Assembly (NCBI GenBank): GCA_018340805.1
Contig: JACMZG010000008.1
Span: forward strand, 15,686,013 to 15,750,012
From: Microvelia longipes
Taxonomy: Eukaryota; Arthropoda; Insecta; Hemiptera; Veliidae
DNA length: 64,000 bases
Reading direction: 5' to 3'
The first letter of the stretch is position 1. Each line of letters starts with the position of its first letter. The translations under genes were made by a program, and so were the position numbers. Shown here one piece after another: positions 22,334 to 34,500 of this stretch. The notes under the pieces were generated by a model. It saw nothing but the letters and a program-made list of their open reading frames with translations. It was not told where the DNA came from and ran no database searches.

Positions 22334-24869
22334 GAAATATTTTATGAAATGTCTTGTCTTGTTTATTTTGTTATACAATCTGAAACTAGAATTAATTACA
22401 GATTAACATTGGAAATCAAAGTTAATATAGACGTATGCTATTTTCTAAATGAAACAAAATTTACTGGACTTTTATTTGTTCTTTTCTGATGAGGATTTCT
22501 TATACTCGTCAAACATGGAATTAATTTATTGATTTATTTTTGTTGCGAGGTTATATTTCTACAGTCTATATTCTATTATCTAGTGAATAAATTTATTACA
22601 AAAAAAGTTAAATAAAAATGGTGATAAATGTTATTTAATTTTTAAAATTAAATTTGTAGTTACAGCGTTCTATGTTTTTTTACGGTATAAGGTTGTTAAA
22701 ATACGTGTTTTAGTGTGAGAACGATTTTAACACTTGCACGATAAAGGGTTTAGAGTAAAAATCAGGAGGAAAAAGGTTATAAAATCCCTTTACAGGGTAC
22801 CTAGATATTAAACTTAAAGGGACCTAGAGTTTCAGTTCTAGTACGTAGTTAAGGTAGGAACCCTTATGAAATCTTAACAAAAAATATAAATAGAAAATAG
22901 TGGTTTTTATCATAGGGTAGGTCTATCTAGTATGTGGCTTTTAAAGTGACATTATTACTAGACCCTATGTCCTTAGGGTCAAGTTGAGTCAAAAGCTAAA
23001 GGGCTTATGATAAAGGTGTGGGCGAATCTAAAAATCTCCCTTTATTATACTCTACTCTTAAATCTTCTCACGCTCCTTTGTATGAAGGTAAATAAAAAAG
23101 TACCTTCAGGGACGATGACGTCATAAAGGAGCCAACTAGACCAGTCAGTTCTCTAGGGTACTTTATAAAAAAATAATTTATAGTTCTATAATTACTACTT
23201 TTTCTTAAATTTTTACTCATACTTTTTATTATTCTTCATTTATGTTGTAGATACATAGCAAAATATTATTTTTGCACTAAAAATCCAAAACAGGAAATTT
23301 AATCAGATTATACGATTTAGCGCTTTCAAGATCTCTTAAGTTGTTTTTCCAAGTTATCTCTCTGTACGTCTGTGTGTTTCTTATCATTACGATGATAACT
23401 AACACTATAGCAATTGCGGCTCCCAGTGAATTTATGCTAGGAAGTTGAATTTTAGTTAGAAAATGAATGTTTTGGTCTTTTAAAAGTTTTTTTACTTGGC
23501 CTAAAAATTATTTATACTTTTATTTGTTTTCTTAAGAATTCTCTTTTAATTTGTCTGCTTAGTATTTAGTTGAATAGTTACATTTATTCAATACCCAAGT
23601 CCTGTTATAATAACATTTATGTTTTATATTCTACCGGTTATTAACTTCTGGGTTTATAAATTGCTCTATAATATTTTGATTGAAAACCTAGTTAATTATT
23701 GCTTCTACCGTTGCTTTTCCTTAAACCTGTTTTCATGTTAAAGAATCAAGTCTGGAAGTTTTAAAGTTTCGAGTAAGTACTTGTTAGAAGACATGGGCAA
23801 GTGTTAAGCGTCGTCGTCCTAACGGTTTGTCTCCACCCTCTCCGGTAGCCTGGAGGATCATGTACGTTTTTTTTTCTTGTCTCCTGCAAGGATACTTGCC
23901 AGTCTCGTTTCTGTCTTATGTCCGAAACTTCCCCTTATATCATAGCGGTCTTTTTCAGGACCAAAGTAAGTAATTTAGTCCCATCCATTGAATAAAAGTT
24001 TATTTCAACAAATTTATTGCGCTCAATTCTAAATACGAAACCCATTATTCTTCTGTTTCCACAATTTAATCTTACTTTAATAAATCCTTTATTTTCTGAT
24101 AAGATTCCTCCTTTCTAAAAAAAAATATATATACGGTTACTTTTTCACGGTGTTAAAATTTGATCGCTGTATTAATAACAGTTCTTTCTAGTGTCATCCC
24201 ATTTGTTGGCTTTTGTTGAGTACCTTTCTTAAATGCTACGGTTTAACGAGGCTTATTAGATTCTATTCGCACTGGGGGACTTGTTTGTATCCCTCTCTGG
24301 TATTTTATCATTTGTCTATTATCTTCCACATTCTTCATTTTATAGAGGTAAAGCAACAATTTTCTCTGTTGTCAAATTTATTATAACCGTTAATAATTTG
24401 TTATTGGTAAAATAAATGTTATTTTTATGATTAATAATGGCTATTATGCAAAAGTAGAAACAATTAGCTTTGTAAATGTGGTAATAATGCAAAATGGAAA
24501 ATTATGTAGATCTTTGAAAACTGGCAATTATGCAAAATTAAAAAAAGAACTATCTTTGCTGAAGTTTCAATAGAGTGGGGTCTTTCGTTCCGTACCAACC
24601 CTTAAGCAGTCTAAAATCAGTAAATTAACTAATTCAGTGAATACCAATATATTTTTGTGAAAGCATTGAATTATACAGGATTACTTAGGTTTCTCCTTAC
24701 TCCTACACCTAGGTTGTATCTATTATGTTTAATGTTAATGGAAGAGGGCAAAACCAATAGCCTCTCTTTAGTTTGCTCTAAAATACTAAAATATAGGAAC
24801 ATTATTACCGCTATGCATAGTCTTACACCTACCCTCTTTATTTTTATTGAAAATTATTGTTTGTTTTCC
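22334..24869. other. Non-coding DNA with a diverged copy of the 700-bp repeat (23235-23455)
   Basis: At 23235-23455 the texts ATCCAAAACAGGAAA, TCTCTGTACGTCTGTGTG and GCTCCCAGTGAATTTATGCT follow the same order as the repeat at 20483, with much divergence. A slightly GC-richer patch at 23790-23960 has no recognisable function. No gene is supported. Confidence 0.5.
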
Positions 24870-25190
24870 CATAAAGATATTATTACTAGAGAGGCCCAAT
24901 ATGTTAAATGTTGAAACATCGAATAAGTAACCTGATCACTTTCGATTATAATTATAATCAAATAATCAGTACGCGATTACAATAAATTATATTGTAGAAC
25001 GTTAAAAATACAGTTTAAAAGACAAACAATGTACGGGAAGCCGAAATCAATTGATTTATTATAACCTTAACTCACTCTTGAAGAAGGTTTCATTGAGGTT
25101 ACACAGAGCCCCTGAGAGCCCCAAAATGATGTTTCAGGCCTCTTAATGTATCAAGATAGGCTATGCCTCCTGTAGTATATATTTTTATGT
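24870..25190 (+). mobile_element. MITE, about 320 bp, second full-length copy
   Basis: It runs from ATAAAGATATTATTACTAGAG to AGTATATATTTTTATG and is the reverse complement of 17242-17561 through CGGGAAGCCGAAATCAATTG, GGTTACACAGAGCCCCTGAG and GATAGGCTATGCCTCC. Small differences at the ends show it is not recent. Being in opposite orientation to the 17 kb copy, the pair could form an 8-kb-loop hairpin in the transcript. Confidence 0.85.
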
Positions 25191-28030
25191 GATTTCCATA
25201 AAAATAAAATCTATTTGCAAATTTTGTGTGAAAAAAAATGTTGCATTTCATACTTTTGTTAATTCGTTATCTAATTTTGTAGTTCATTTATTTTGTAATG
25301 TTTACTTGCATAAAAACAATTAATTTTATTTTATTATATTTAGTGCAGTATAAATTATTTTTTATTATGAAGGCATTATTAGCTCATCTTTACGTCAATT
25401 TATTTATTTTTAATTATTTTCTCCTAATTAATCTATGGCAGTATTGTTGATATTTTCCCTGATCTCATGGAAGTGATTTTCTTCTTAACCCAGGATCTAA
25501 CAGGAAGTGTATTATCTCTGCTCCCAGTAATAGTATATTGTTTTAATTTTATTCGTCATTATTTAATTATTATTGAAGTTTACACCACAATAATAGTTTA
25601 ATTATTACAAAATAATATGAATTGTTAAATTTTTATTGATGATCCCACATTCTCATTTAGATTAACACTGTCATTGTATGAATGACCAAATTATGTATTT
25701 TTCTTTTCTAAAAGTTATTTTAATATTTTTTATCAGATTAATAGGTTCCGTATAATCTTAAGATTTATAATTCTTATGATTATAATTCATAAGATTTATA
25801 AGATAAAATTATTTCTTTGTATCAAAGTTTCCTCCAAATCTGATGCTACTTAAACTTTAATTATTTACTTTATTTCTCAAAACACAAACAAAAAATTAAT
25901 CTTGTGTTTTAAAAAATTGAAGTTTCCAATGACACATTTATGTTAGAGAAATGTTAAATAATATTTAATCTTATCTTAAGTTTAATTTCACTCTGAGCAT
26001 AAGAGCTTTGAACAATTTATAATAATATTTGTTTTATCTCTTTAAATTTTATTAATCATACCAGTTTGATAGTTGTGTTTGTACGATGCGGATTACCAAT
26101 CAATTTTACCTCTAATACATCAATATTTTATGTAAATAATCATCTGTGTTGCCATTCATTTAGCAAATATTTTTATAACCAACTTTAATTAAAGTGTTCA
26201 GTACATAATTATTCAAAGTATTTCTTTATTTAGTTAATTTTTGTATCAAAAATGTGTAAAATATAGAGAATTTTTTAAATATTTTTTCGTACTAATGATT
26301 TTTGAAATTTATTTCATTCCTGGTGGTATTATTGTATTACCTCCATTCAATTTATTTAGTTTCAAACATTTATTGCGATTTTTACTACACTGGTATATTT
26401 GTTGCATGTCATCAGGTAAAAGCATTTTTTAATTTTCTCTCTATAATTAAATTCATATCTTGTTATTACTATTTTAATGTTGCATGTATTTACTCCATTT
26501 TTCATTTGTTAGATAATTTTATTTAATTATCATTTGTATTATTTTTTTCTATTTTTTTAATTATTTTAAAAATTTAATTTTAATTACTTTTTTTAATATT
26601 TTTTTTAATTTTTTAATAATTATTTTTAATTATTGAAAAATATATATGTAATTATTTAATTTAATACGATACTTATATTCGTATTAAATGACTGTACAAC
26701 ATATGTTGTATGTTTTTTTATTCGTATTAGTCTCTGGTAAAACTATATTTATCAGTAATTGCTGTTTTTTTTTCGTCAAACGTATTTTTTTAAGTGGATA
26801 TTTCTTCTTAAAGTGTGTCATGATAAATATTTGTGTTACGTTTGTCAAAATATTCCGTGTAGTCATCGTTCAGAAAATGAATAAATTAAAGTCATTTGCT
26901 TATCTTTGATGATTTTTTTGCACAATCCTAAATTTTATTACACATGTAAAAAACAATTTTCCTTAATTTTTTTTATTTCCTTATTAATAAATTAATTAAT
27001 GAATCAATTGACGTATTTAGTTTCCTCAAAATTTTGTCCTTAAACGTGTGTTTGTTTAATGAGTGCTTTGCCTTTAAATATTTTATTTATTTTTTTATTA
27101 TTAACATTATTAATAACTTGAACTCTTAGTTGTTATGTTTACAATTAGTATTTTATAGTATTTAGACGCATCTTATGTTATTTACTTTACCTGTGATTAA
27201 TATCTCTATAAATGCTGATCTTGTAAAATGCTATTGAAGAAATTTTCTTGAGTCCTTGAACCAGCTGATAGGGTTTAAATGCCAAACAGCTTAGCTACAG
27301 AACCTTGAAAATCATTTGAACTCCAGTATTTGTTGTTTATTTACCTTGATTAATTAACCTGTGATGATAGGTTTAATTTTGTTGACAGGTTATAGTTGTA
27401 TAAATAATATTGTAATTATACTAATTGGCAATTATAATTACTCTAATTAAAGACAAATAGAGCTGCAAGTAACTAATGAGAAATGTCTGCAATTTTAAAT
27501 TATTGATCATTATATGTTAATTTGTTAGAAATTTTATTGAAATTGTTCTTTTATGATCGTCACGGAAGGAAAAAAATGAAATTTTTCTGCATGATATATT
27601 AATTGTATTGATCAACCTTAGAAAAATTGATAACTGATTGAAATAACATTTTGAGAATATTATTATTTTAGAATATACTATTTTTTCTGTTGTGAGGAAA
27701 TTAAAATCCTCCAAATCGCAATAACATGAAGGGAAGTAAGAAATAATTCACTATTTTATTAATTCCTGTGCTAGAAATTTGTATTGTATAAAGTGTGATT
27801 AGTTATTTAGATTTTTATTTATTTTATATATTTAGAATAACATATATTAATTATTTTATACCTTAATTATTAGTATTAATTTATTTTTTTAAATTGTAAC
27901 CTATACATTTTCTTTGTTTATCTATTATATAAGGTTATCTTCTTTTAATGTAAAAAGTTCATTGTTTCATTAGTTTGCTTACGAAATTTGATCTTGAAAG
28001 TTTGTTTATTGAGTTTTGTTGTTGTTTCAG
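25191..28030. other. Non-coding, very AT-rich DNA
   Basis: Long T and A runs dominate, notably 26540-26660. No domain or repeat family is visible in the few short open stretches. Confidence 0.6.
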
Positions 28031-28144
28031 AGTAACCTATCAAATATTACCTTAGGCAAATTGGTATTTAAGTTGGCTAAGAAGTTTGCAGCTAGGAGAC
28101 GATTGTTTCCGCTGTCTACCCGAGCTACCGTCCTGAATATCTAA
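28031..28144 (+). other. Candidate terminal exon after a strong splice acceptor
   Basis: A long T/G-rich tract ending TTGTTGTTTCAG (AG at 28029-28030) leads into a 37-codon open frame closing at TAA 28142-28144. The residues include KLVFKLAKKFAARRRLFPL and the DNA is GC-richer than its surroundings (GAGACGATTGTTTCCGCTGT). AATAAA occurs about 200 bases downstream. However, joining the 16778 donor (phase 1) to this acceptor would give a stop at once, so it does not fit that exon directly. It may belong to another transcript or be chance. Confidence 0.22.
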
Positions 28145-29604
28145 TAGTCTTTCCTTTATTCTTCTCATTTGGCCTTTAGAACATTGAATATATGCCTTTT
28201 GGATTGAGAGACATTTAAGATCCTAAAGGAAGAAACACATTGTAAATGAAAAACATTTAACATATTTTTACCAAATTTAACACATCTTCGCATATTATCT
28301 ATTTTGTCTTCCTTTGGAAACATTTGCTTTCGCATTAACTGTAATAATAAGAATAAAAATAATCTAATAAATGCACATAAAAAAAGTCATATTATGTCTT
28401 TCTATTTAGCCTGTTTTAATTGCTTATTAATAACATGATTTCTTTATTTTATCTTACTTGAATTCCTAAAACTTTAATGACTCACTTGAATGCCCAAAAC
28501 TTCTCTGATTTCTGCTCTAGTAGTTTTCAATTCATAAAATAACTTGAAGCACACACTGGATTTAGCCATTTCTTGTTCTATAACTACTTAACATTTGTTT
28601 TTAAATTTCCATCCTCTTAGAAAGTGAAACGTTTCTCTCTGGGCAGCCTAGATTTGTTTGTATACAGGCATTTCTTAACAAACGTATAATTTATTCCGAC
28701 TTTTTTAATTGACTCTCGTCGTTACTAGTTTATGCCTAGGAAAAATTCAAAATCAATATATTCTCGAAATATACAGCCTACTAACCCTGATAGTCATTTT
28801 TTGGCCAAGTTCTTTGAAAAGTCTCAGGGTCACCCTTCACTTTTAGCCCTGACTCAAGAAAGCTACGCAGATAACTAAGTTGTTTTTATACCGGTCCCTC
28901 ACGTCTGCGTGACTCAGGCACAAATCTAGGAATAAAAGACAAACATTTAAACTTGCATTGTAAATGCATTTTAAATTTAACTTTCAAATTTTTTAAACTA
29001 TATGCATAAATCCTCAACGATTTATTTTTATAATTTTTTGCTTTCTGCAATTGTTTAGTTTGTGTACTCATTCACACCAGGAGAATACTATTTTTACATT
29101 AATTAATTTTAATAAAGGTATTGTTGAAAACATAAACTCTTACGTTAAAATTATAATAAAGTTGTTAGTGCTTATTTTTTTTAACAAAATACGCATTTTA
29201 CATAAAGAAAAGACATACACTGTGTTGACTGCTCTCTGACTCTTGACTTATGCCATGTATTTGTCTTATTTATTTCTCTTAACCATTTTGTTGTTGCCAT
29301 TGATGCACTACTATCCGTTTGTATTCCTTCAAACTTATTATGATTTTGTATGGTTACATATGTTTGGTTTACTATAACAAAAAACTTATGCATTACTATG
29401 AGCTTTAAGAGCTGTCAATGATGAATAAATTAATTAAACTGTTAATTATGATGTTGCAGTTGTATACGATCCAATTGTCAAGTATCTACACAGAATTTTA
29501 ATTGCTTCTTCAAGCGTTCTCTGATAAAAGTCTTTAAACAATAAGTAATAAATCAACAATCATGTGGAAGATTGTTAGTATCTCTTTTAAGTCAGTATTG
29601 AACT
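28145..29604. other. Non-coding AT-rich DNA
   Basis: Nothing supported beyond the AATAAA near 28353 and scattered short open stretches. Confidence 0.6.
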
Positions 29605-29754
29605 AAAAAATTCTGGGCGCGTGGTCCGCACGGGCGAAATTTCCTTTGATGCGTGTTTCGTGCTTTTTACATTATATAAGTTTACAATACAAATAAAAAA
29701 TTCCGCGCGGTGTCCGCTGTCGGGCGAATTCATTAGAATGCGTGTTTCCGTGCT
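29605..29754. repeat. Two 60-bp CpG-rich direct repeats, 90 bp apart
   Basis: Copy 1 (29605-29664) and copy 2 (29695-29754) both run from AAAAAATTC through a CGCG and GTCCGC core and CGGGCGAA to ATGCGTGTTTC and CGTGCT. The core is far richer in CpG than the surroundings. Function and family are unknown. Confidence 0.85.
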
Positions 29755-29809
29755 AAACAACCCATTCTTGCTTTGCAAGACCATGCCCATACGTGGTTCC
29801 GATTCAATG

Positions 29810-30076
29810 GCTTAAACCTAAGCATTACTCAAATTGTCAAGCACGCTCGTAATCATTTTGTCTGTATTTTTCAAAGGAAATGCGCATAATTATCCATTAG
29901 TTGTACAAACCTATCTCTAAAATTAGAAGTACCACTTATTATTGCACTAGTTTAAAGATTAGTTACTTATTTTAAGCTTAGTCAGTACTTTAAAGGTTTT
30001 AGCGCATTCCTTTGAAAACATACAGAAAAAGATTACGAGCAGTGCTTACTAATTGAGTAACTGCTTAGGTTAAAGC
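29810..30076. mobile_element. MITE, 267 bp, about 65-bp terminal inverted repeats
   Basis: The left arm GGCTTAAACCTAAGCATTAC ... CGCTCGTAATCATTTT ... TTTTCAAAGGAAATGCGC is mirrored at the right end (GCGCATTCCTTTGAAAA ... GATTACGAGC ... GCTTAGGTTAAAGC). It begins 55 bases after the CpG-rich direct repeats. ATG occurs just outside both ends, but a 3-bp match is too short to call a target duplication. No ORF. Confidence 0.85.
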
Positions 30077-30219
30077 ATGATGAGGTTAGTTTTGTCCGAC
30101 GCGTCAATTAGTTTTGTCCTAAGTCTTAATTAAACTCAAAACAAAACAGCCAAGCTAATCTAATAATTGAAGTTATCGTGTTGTGTCTATGACCTTTATG
30201 AAGTGAGTGCTATGAAATC

Positions 30220-30540
30220 AACTATGATTACAGTGGGTCTGTGACGATGCCGTGTGGAGATATTGAAAAGGTTCGGTTATATTCGTGACCACGATTCCAG
30301 CCTCAGCACCTCGCTGTGGTCTCCTCCCCTCTCTACTCATCCACTATTGTATTCTATAATTGCATCCTTATTTTCTCTTCATCTTCTTTATCCTCTCTTT
30401 TAATATATAATCTTTTGTCTTTTTATCTTTAGTTAAGAGACGGTTGAGATTTCCACGTGTTGCTGTGGGTCACGTGACTGCCGGGCGAGTCGTGCCAGTC
30501 AAGCCCATTATTACGTCTCTCCCTACTTATAATACCTAAT
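30220..30540 (+). other. GC-richer patch with splice-acceptor-like tract and two CACGTG boxes
   Basis: Two GC-rich blocks (30235-30350 and 30430-30525) flank a long pyrimidine tract ending TTTTTATCTTTAG at 30432. After it a 33-codon frame is open (VGHVTAGRVVPVKPIITSLP) to a TAA at about 30534-30539. CACGTG occurs at 30454-30459 and 30471-30476. I do not recognise the peptide. It could be the 3' part of an unknown retroelement or an isolated exon. Confidence 0.3.
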
Positions 30541-31522
30541 GTTTTCTTGTTAAGTATCAGTTTATGTTTAACTGAATCAATTAAATTATTGCTTCAAATG
30601 ATAAATAATTGCATAAATTGACATTCAGTGGAAATAATCTCTTCTATAAGTAGCAAATGCAGTATTTGCTACCTATAAATGTTATTTATAACACAATTAA
30701 ATAATTTAAATTCACAATTATTTAAATTTTGATTCTGATAGTTAGATATAATAAATTTACCTTCTTTTCCTATATCTCTATGTATTAAATTAATGAAACG
30801 TTTCTGCCTTAGCTAATGCTAAAATGTTAGTGGCTTTATCATTTTAACGTTTTAAAATGATCAGCCAAATCAATAAATAAAATATGGCTCGGTTAACACA
30901 AAATAATATTGTATACTTTTGCCAATAAAGAACTTGTTAAAAAAATATAAGGGTTTATTTGACACACTACAATTGTGCATGTGACGTCTCTTACACAATT
31001 ATATTGCGTCAATGAGCCATGTTTTTCAAAATTTGGTAGTATAAGGGTAAGAATTTATAGTTGGATAATAGTCAAAGAAAGATTTATAAGGAATAGTAAA
31101 GGATTTATAGTAGTAAAAGGGTTTATTTATTGAAAATTCATAATGCCAATAAATAATTTTTTATCTTTTTTAGAATTTCCTTTGCTGCCCCCTTAAAAAT
31201 TATATATCGTTTCTGTCCTGTTTAGATCTGTTTGTCATAGTCTATGCAAAACTGCATTATTAGTCCTAAAACTGACTTTGTAATCTTTTAGGTCTTTTAT
31301 CCAATATCTAGACTGATCATTTGTTATCTGTCAACAATATGGTATATCTGTATTATAGATACAGATATACAGACTGTATCTGTAATACTTGACATTAACA
31401 GAGGAGTAAATAAATAAATTGTCTGTTTTCTTTGTTTTTATATGAGCAAATAAATAAGCACTATTTTTAATTTTGTGTGTATCATATTTCTTAATCAACC
31501 TTGTAATTTTCTTTATTAAAGT

Positions 31523-31534
31523 NNNNNNNNNNNN
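31523..31534. other. Assembly gap, 12 N
   Basis: Exactly twelve unknown bases interrupt a T-rich stretch. The true gap size is not known. Confidence 0.99.
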
Positions 31535-34500
31535 TTCTCTGTTTTTTCTGATTTAATTATTTATTTATTATTTGATATTGTTTATTATTATTATTATTTC
31601 TTTATTCCTCTATTCTTAAGTTAATGTTTAAGAATATGTATTTATGACGCAATTTAGCAGAATCTTAATTTTCCTAATTAGATTATAAGGAATTAAGATA
31701 AAGTGTAACATGACATAATATCATATTTTATATTAATATAATATTAAATACTAAGAAATGATTATTTTTGTGTACTAGTCATAATGATTTTTAATTAAGA
31801 AGTAATGTATATTTATAAAAATATAATGATAAGTAATGTATATTTGTTAAAAAAAATAATGAAGGCTTTTAACGCTGAGTTGTAAACTTAAAGTAATTCT
31901 ATAGTGCCTTTTATGTTTAATACTTCTATTGAGAGTCGATGGACAAGTTCAAAGACCTAGTCAAGTCACATTCGTATAGTCATAGCTGTTACAGTTCTAC
32001 TGGATATGGAATCTTGTATAAACCCGCATGTTTTCAAATTATTCAGTACTCCTGTTTGTCGTTACATTTATTTTTAACTGATGCCAGTAGTTTGTATCTG
32101 TTTATTGTCCTAAAGAAATGCTTTTTTTGTGTTTTTTATGAATTGCTATCTTGATAACTGACACCGTTATTCTTTATACTTTATTTTTCACTTTCTCTAT
32201 ACTTTATTCTAATCATATGATGCGATCGTTACACGATTTGATTTTAGATTTGTACACGTTTTGCTCCAACCTGTCCTACATAATAATGTTGGACAGGTTT
32301 TGGATACCAATTTATATTTTTTGGATCATAAAAATTAGAAATATCATATGCTACGACTAATAAGTTGTAGCACATTAAATATTTTGCTTGGATAGTTTGC
32401 TTGGTCTTTGAAAAAAAGTGATTTAATCTGTTTCATTTAAAGTGTGTTCATATTTAAATAAAATTGTTCAATAGATCTATTTTTCTTTCTTTGAGTTTTT
32501 TTAAAATTTATTTTCTATTGCTCATCTCTTTTTACTGACGTCTAAGAATTCATCTAACATTTCTTTATTTGGAATTTCAATTCTTCTTTTCAAACAAACC
32601 GCATAAACTTTTTATCCAATCATCTTTAAACTCGAAACATAAATCTTATATCGAAATGGAAAACTATAAAAGTCAGGAGTAACCATATTTGACTGTAATT
32701 GAAATTATATAAGTACCTATTTTAATTCTATTAGATTTGCTCAATATTCTTTTAGAAGTGGTTTTTATTAGTTTAGTAAAGATGAACTCTTAAGAATTTT
32801 CAGTTAGCTCATCCTTTTATCTATTTACGTCAGTTAAACCAAATATAGATGTTAATTCTGTCTTTTAATTAAATAAGTTTGGATAAAAAATATTATTAAA
32901 TTAATTTATTTGATAGTATAATTTAATTAGTTTTAATTATTCCTTATAGAGAAATGATGTATACTTATAAAAACTCATTACTTACTTATTTTAACACCTT
33001 TGTAAATTTCTTACTTTGTTTTACTTCTTTTTAGCCTTCAAATTTTTCATATTGTGTCTTTATCTGATATTTATCATATTAGAAGCCTTATATTGGTTGC
33101 CATACCTTGTTAGTTTTTGCCGTAGGAAACAACAAAAACGTTTCAACCCTCTTGGATTTTTTTGTCATCCGTTTCTACTGTTGTTGTTGTGCGAAATATG
33201 TTGTAATGTCCAAATTAAAGGAAGAGTGGAGAAAAAGTTGGCTGGAAAAAGTAGAATAATAAATATTTGACAATAAATGATTTGTTTGGGAATTTTCATG
33301 AGAAATTATGCTTATTAACCTTTGTTACCACGAAGGTTTTGGGTTAGCTTCATAAGTTAAAACTTTTTATTTAAGTCTTTAATGTTAGTCACTACATTGC
33401 CTCTTAAGGTGGTCCCTGCCGAGATTATCTTTGATGAACCTTGAAAAGGGGTATTATGATTATTATAGTTCTTAGTCAATTACATTGTCAGGTATTCCGC
33501 ATTAATCTTCAAAAAGAAAAACAATTTTTTGAGTAACATCTTAAATTAATATAAAATGTTATATTGTCTAGAAAACAGTTATTTTAACATTATTTTATTT
33601 GTCTTATCAACAGTTCGTCGTCACTTTAGTTTAAAGTTTAAAAGTTTTAGGTTTAGTTGAAGGGAATTTAGAGTCTTGTTTATTAGGGTTCTATGTTTGT
33701 GGCTTTTAAAACTTAACCAAACAGATTAGAAAGACACATCTGGTTCCATAGTGTCTCTGGTGTTGTGAGATGAAGCCTTTCAACATTACATCTACATAAC
33801 AACTGAGACCAACTTTGACATGAAATACAGGGTGAAAAACGGTTCATAGTTAACAATTTAGTTGATGCCAGAATATATTAAAAGTAAATGATACTCGAAC
33901 TCATCTTGTGTAATGTGAGTGTGAGAAATGGATTTGTCTGTCTTCGCTTTTTTTAAGACTGTCTTCTGCTTGTTTATTGCTCGTTTCACAACTTTAAAAT
34001 AATCTTTTATTATTCTACGTCGAATTTAAACTCGTTGTAATAAATCTAAAGGCAATTTCAAAAAAATATGTGGAATTAATCTTATCGTACAGATGGTTTA
34101 CGTATTGTATTTGTAATTATCACATATGTTGATCCCTTTATTTATTTGTCTTTTGTTCTTGTTAGTCTTAAAATTTTTTTAGCAATTTTCCAGTGAAATT
34201 TTTATTAAATATTTATGTCAAGGAAAATCAGATTCTGGAGACCTAAGTATTTTAAAACATTTTTCAGTGGCTTTACTTAAAAATTAAAACTCCTTTTACT
34301 TATGTTGTGTTCTTTTTAAAACAACATAAATCTCTTCTTTTTAGATGAGGATAAATGTTGTTTAGATAATGTTGCTGTGTAAAATGATTCAGCATACGGT
34401 ATCATTTAATAAATAAGTGAGCAAATAAAAAATATAATTTTTGATTTTAACCTAAATCTAATTATTACTTGCATGGAATTATTTTATGCAAATTGTGTTT

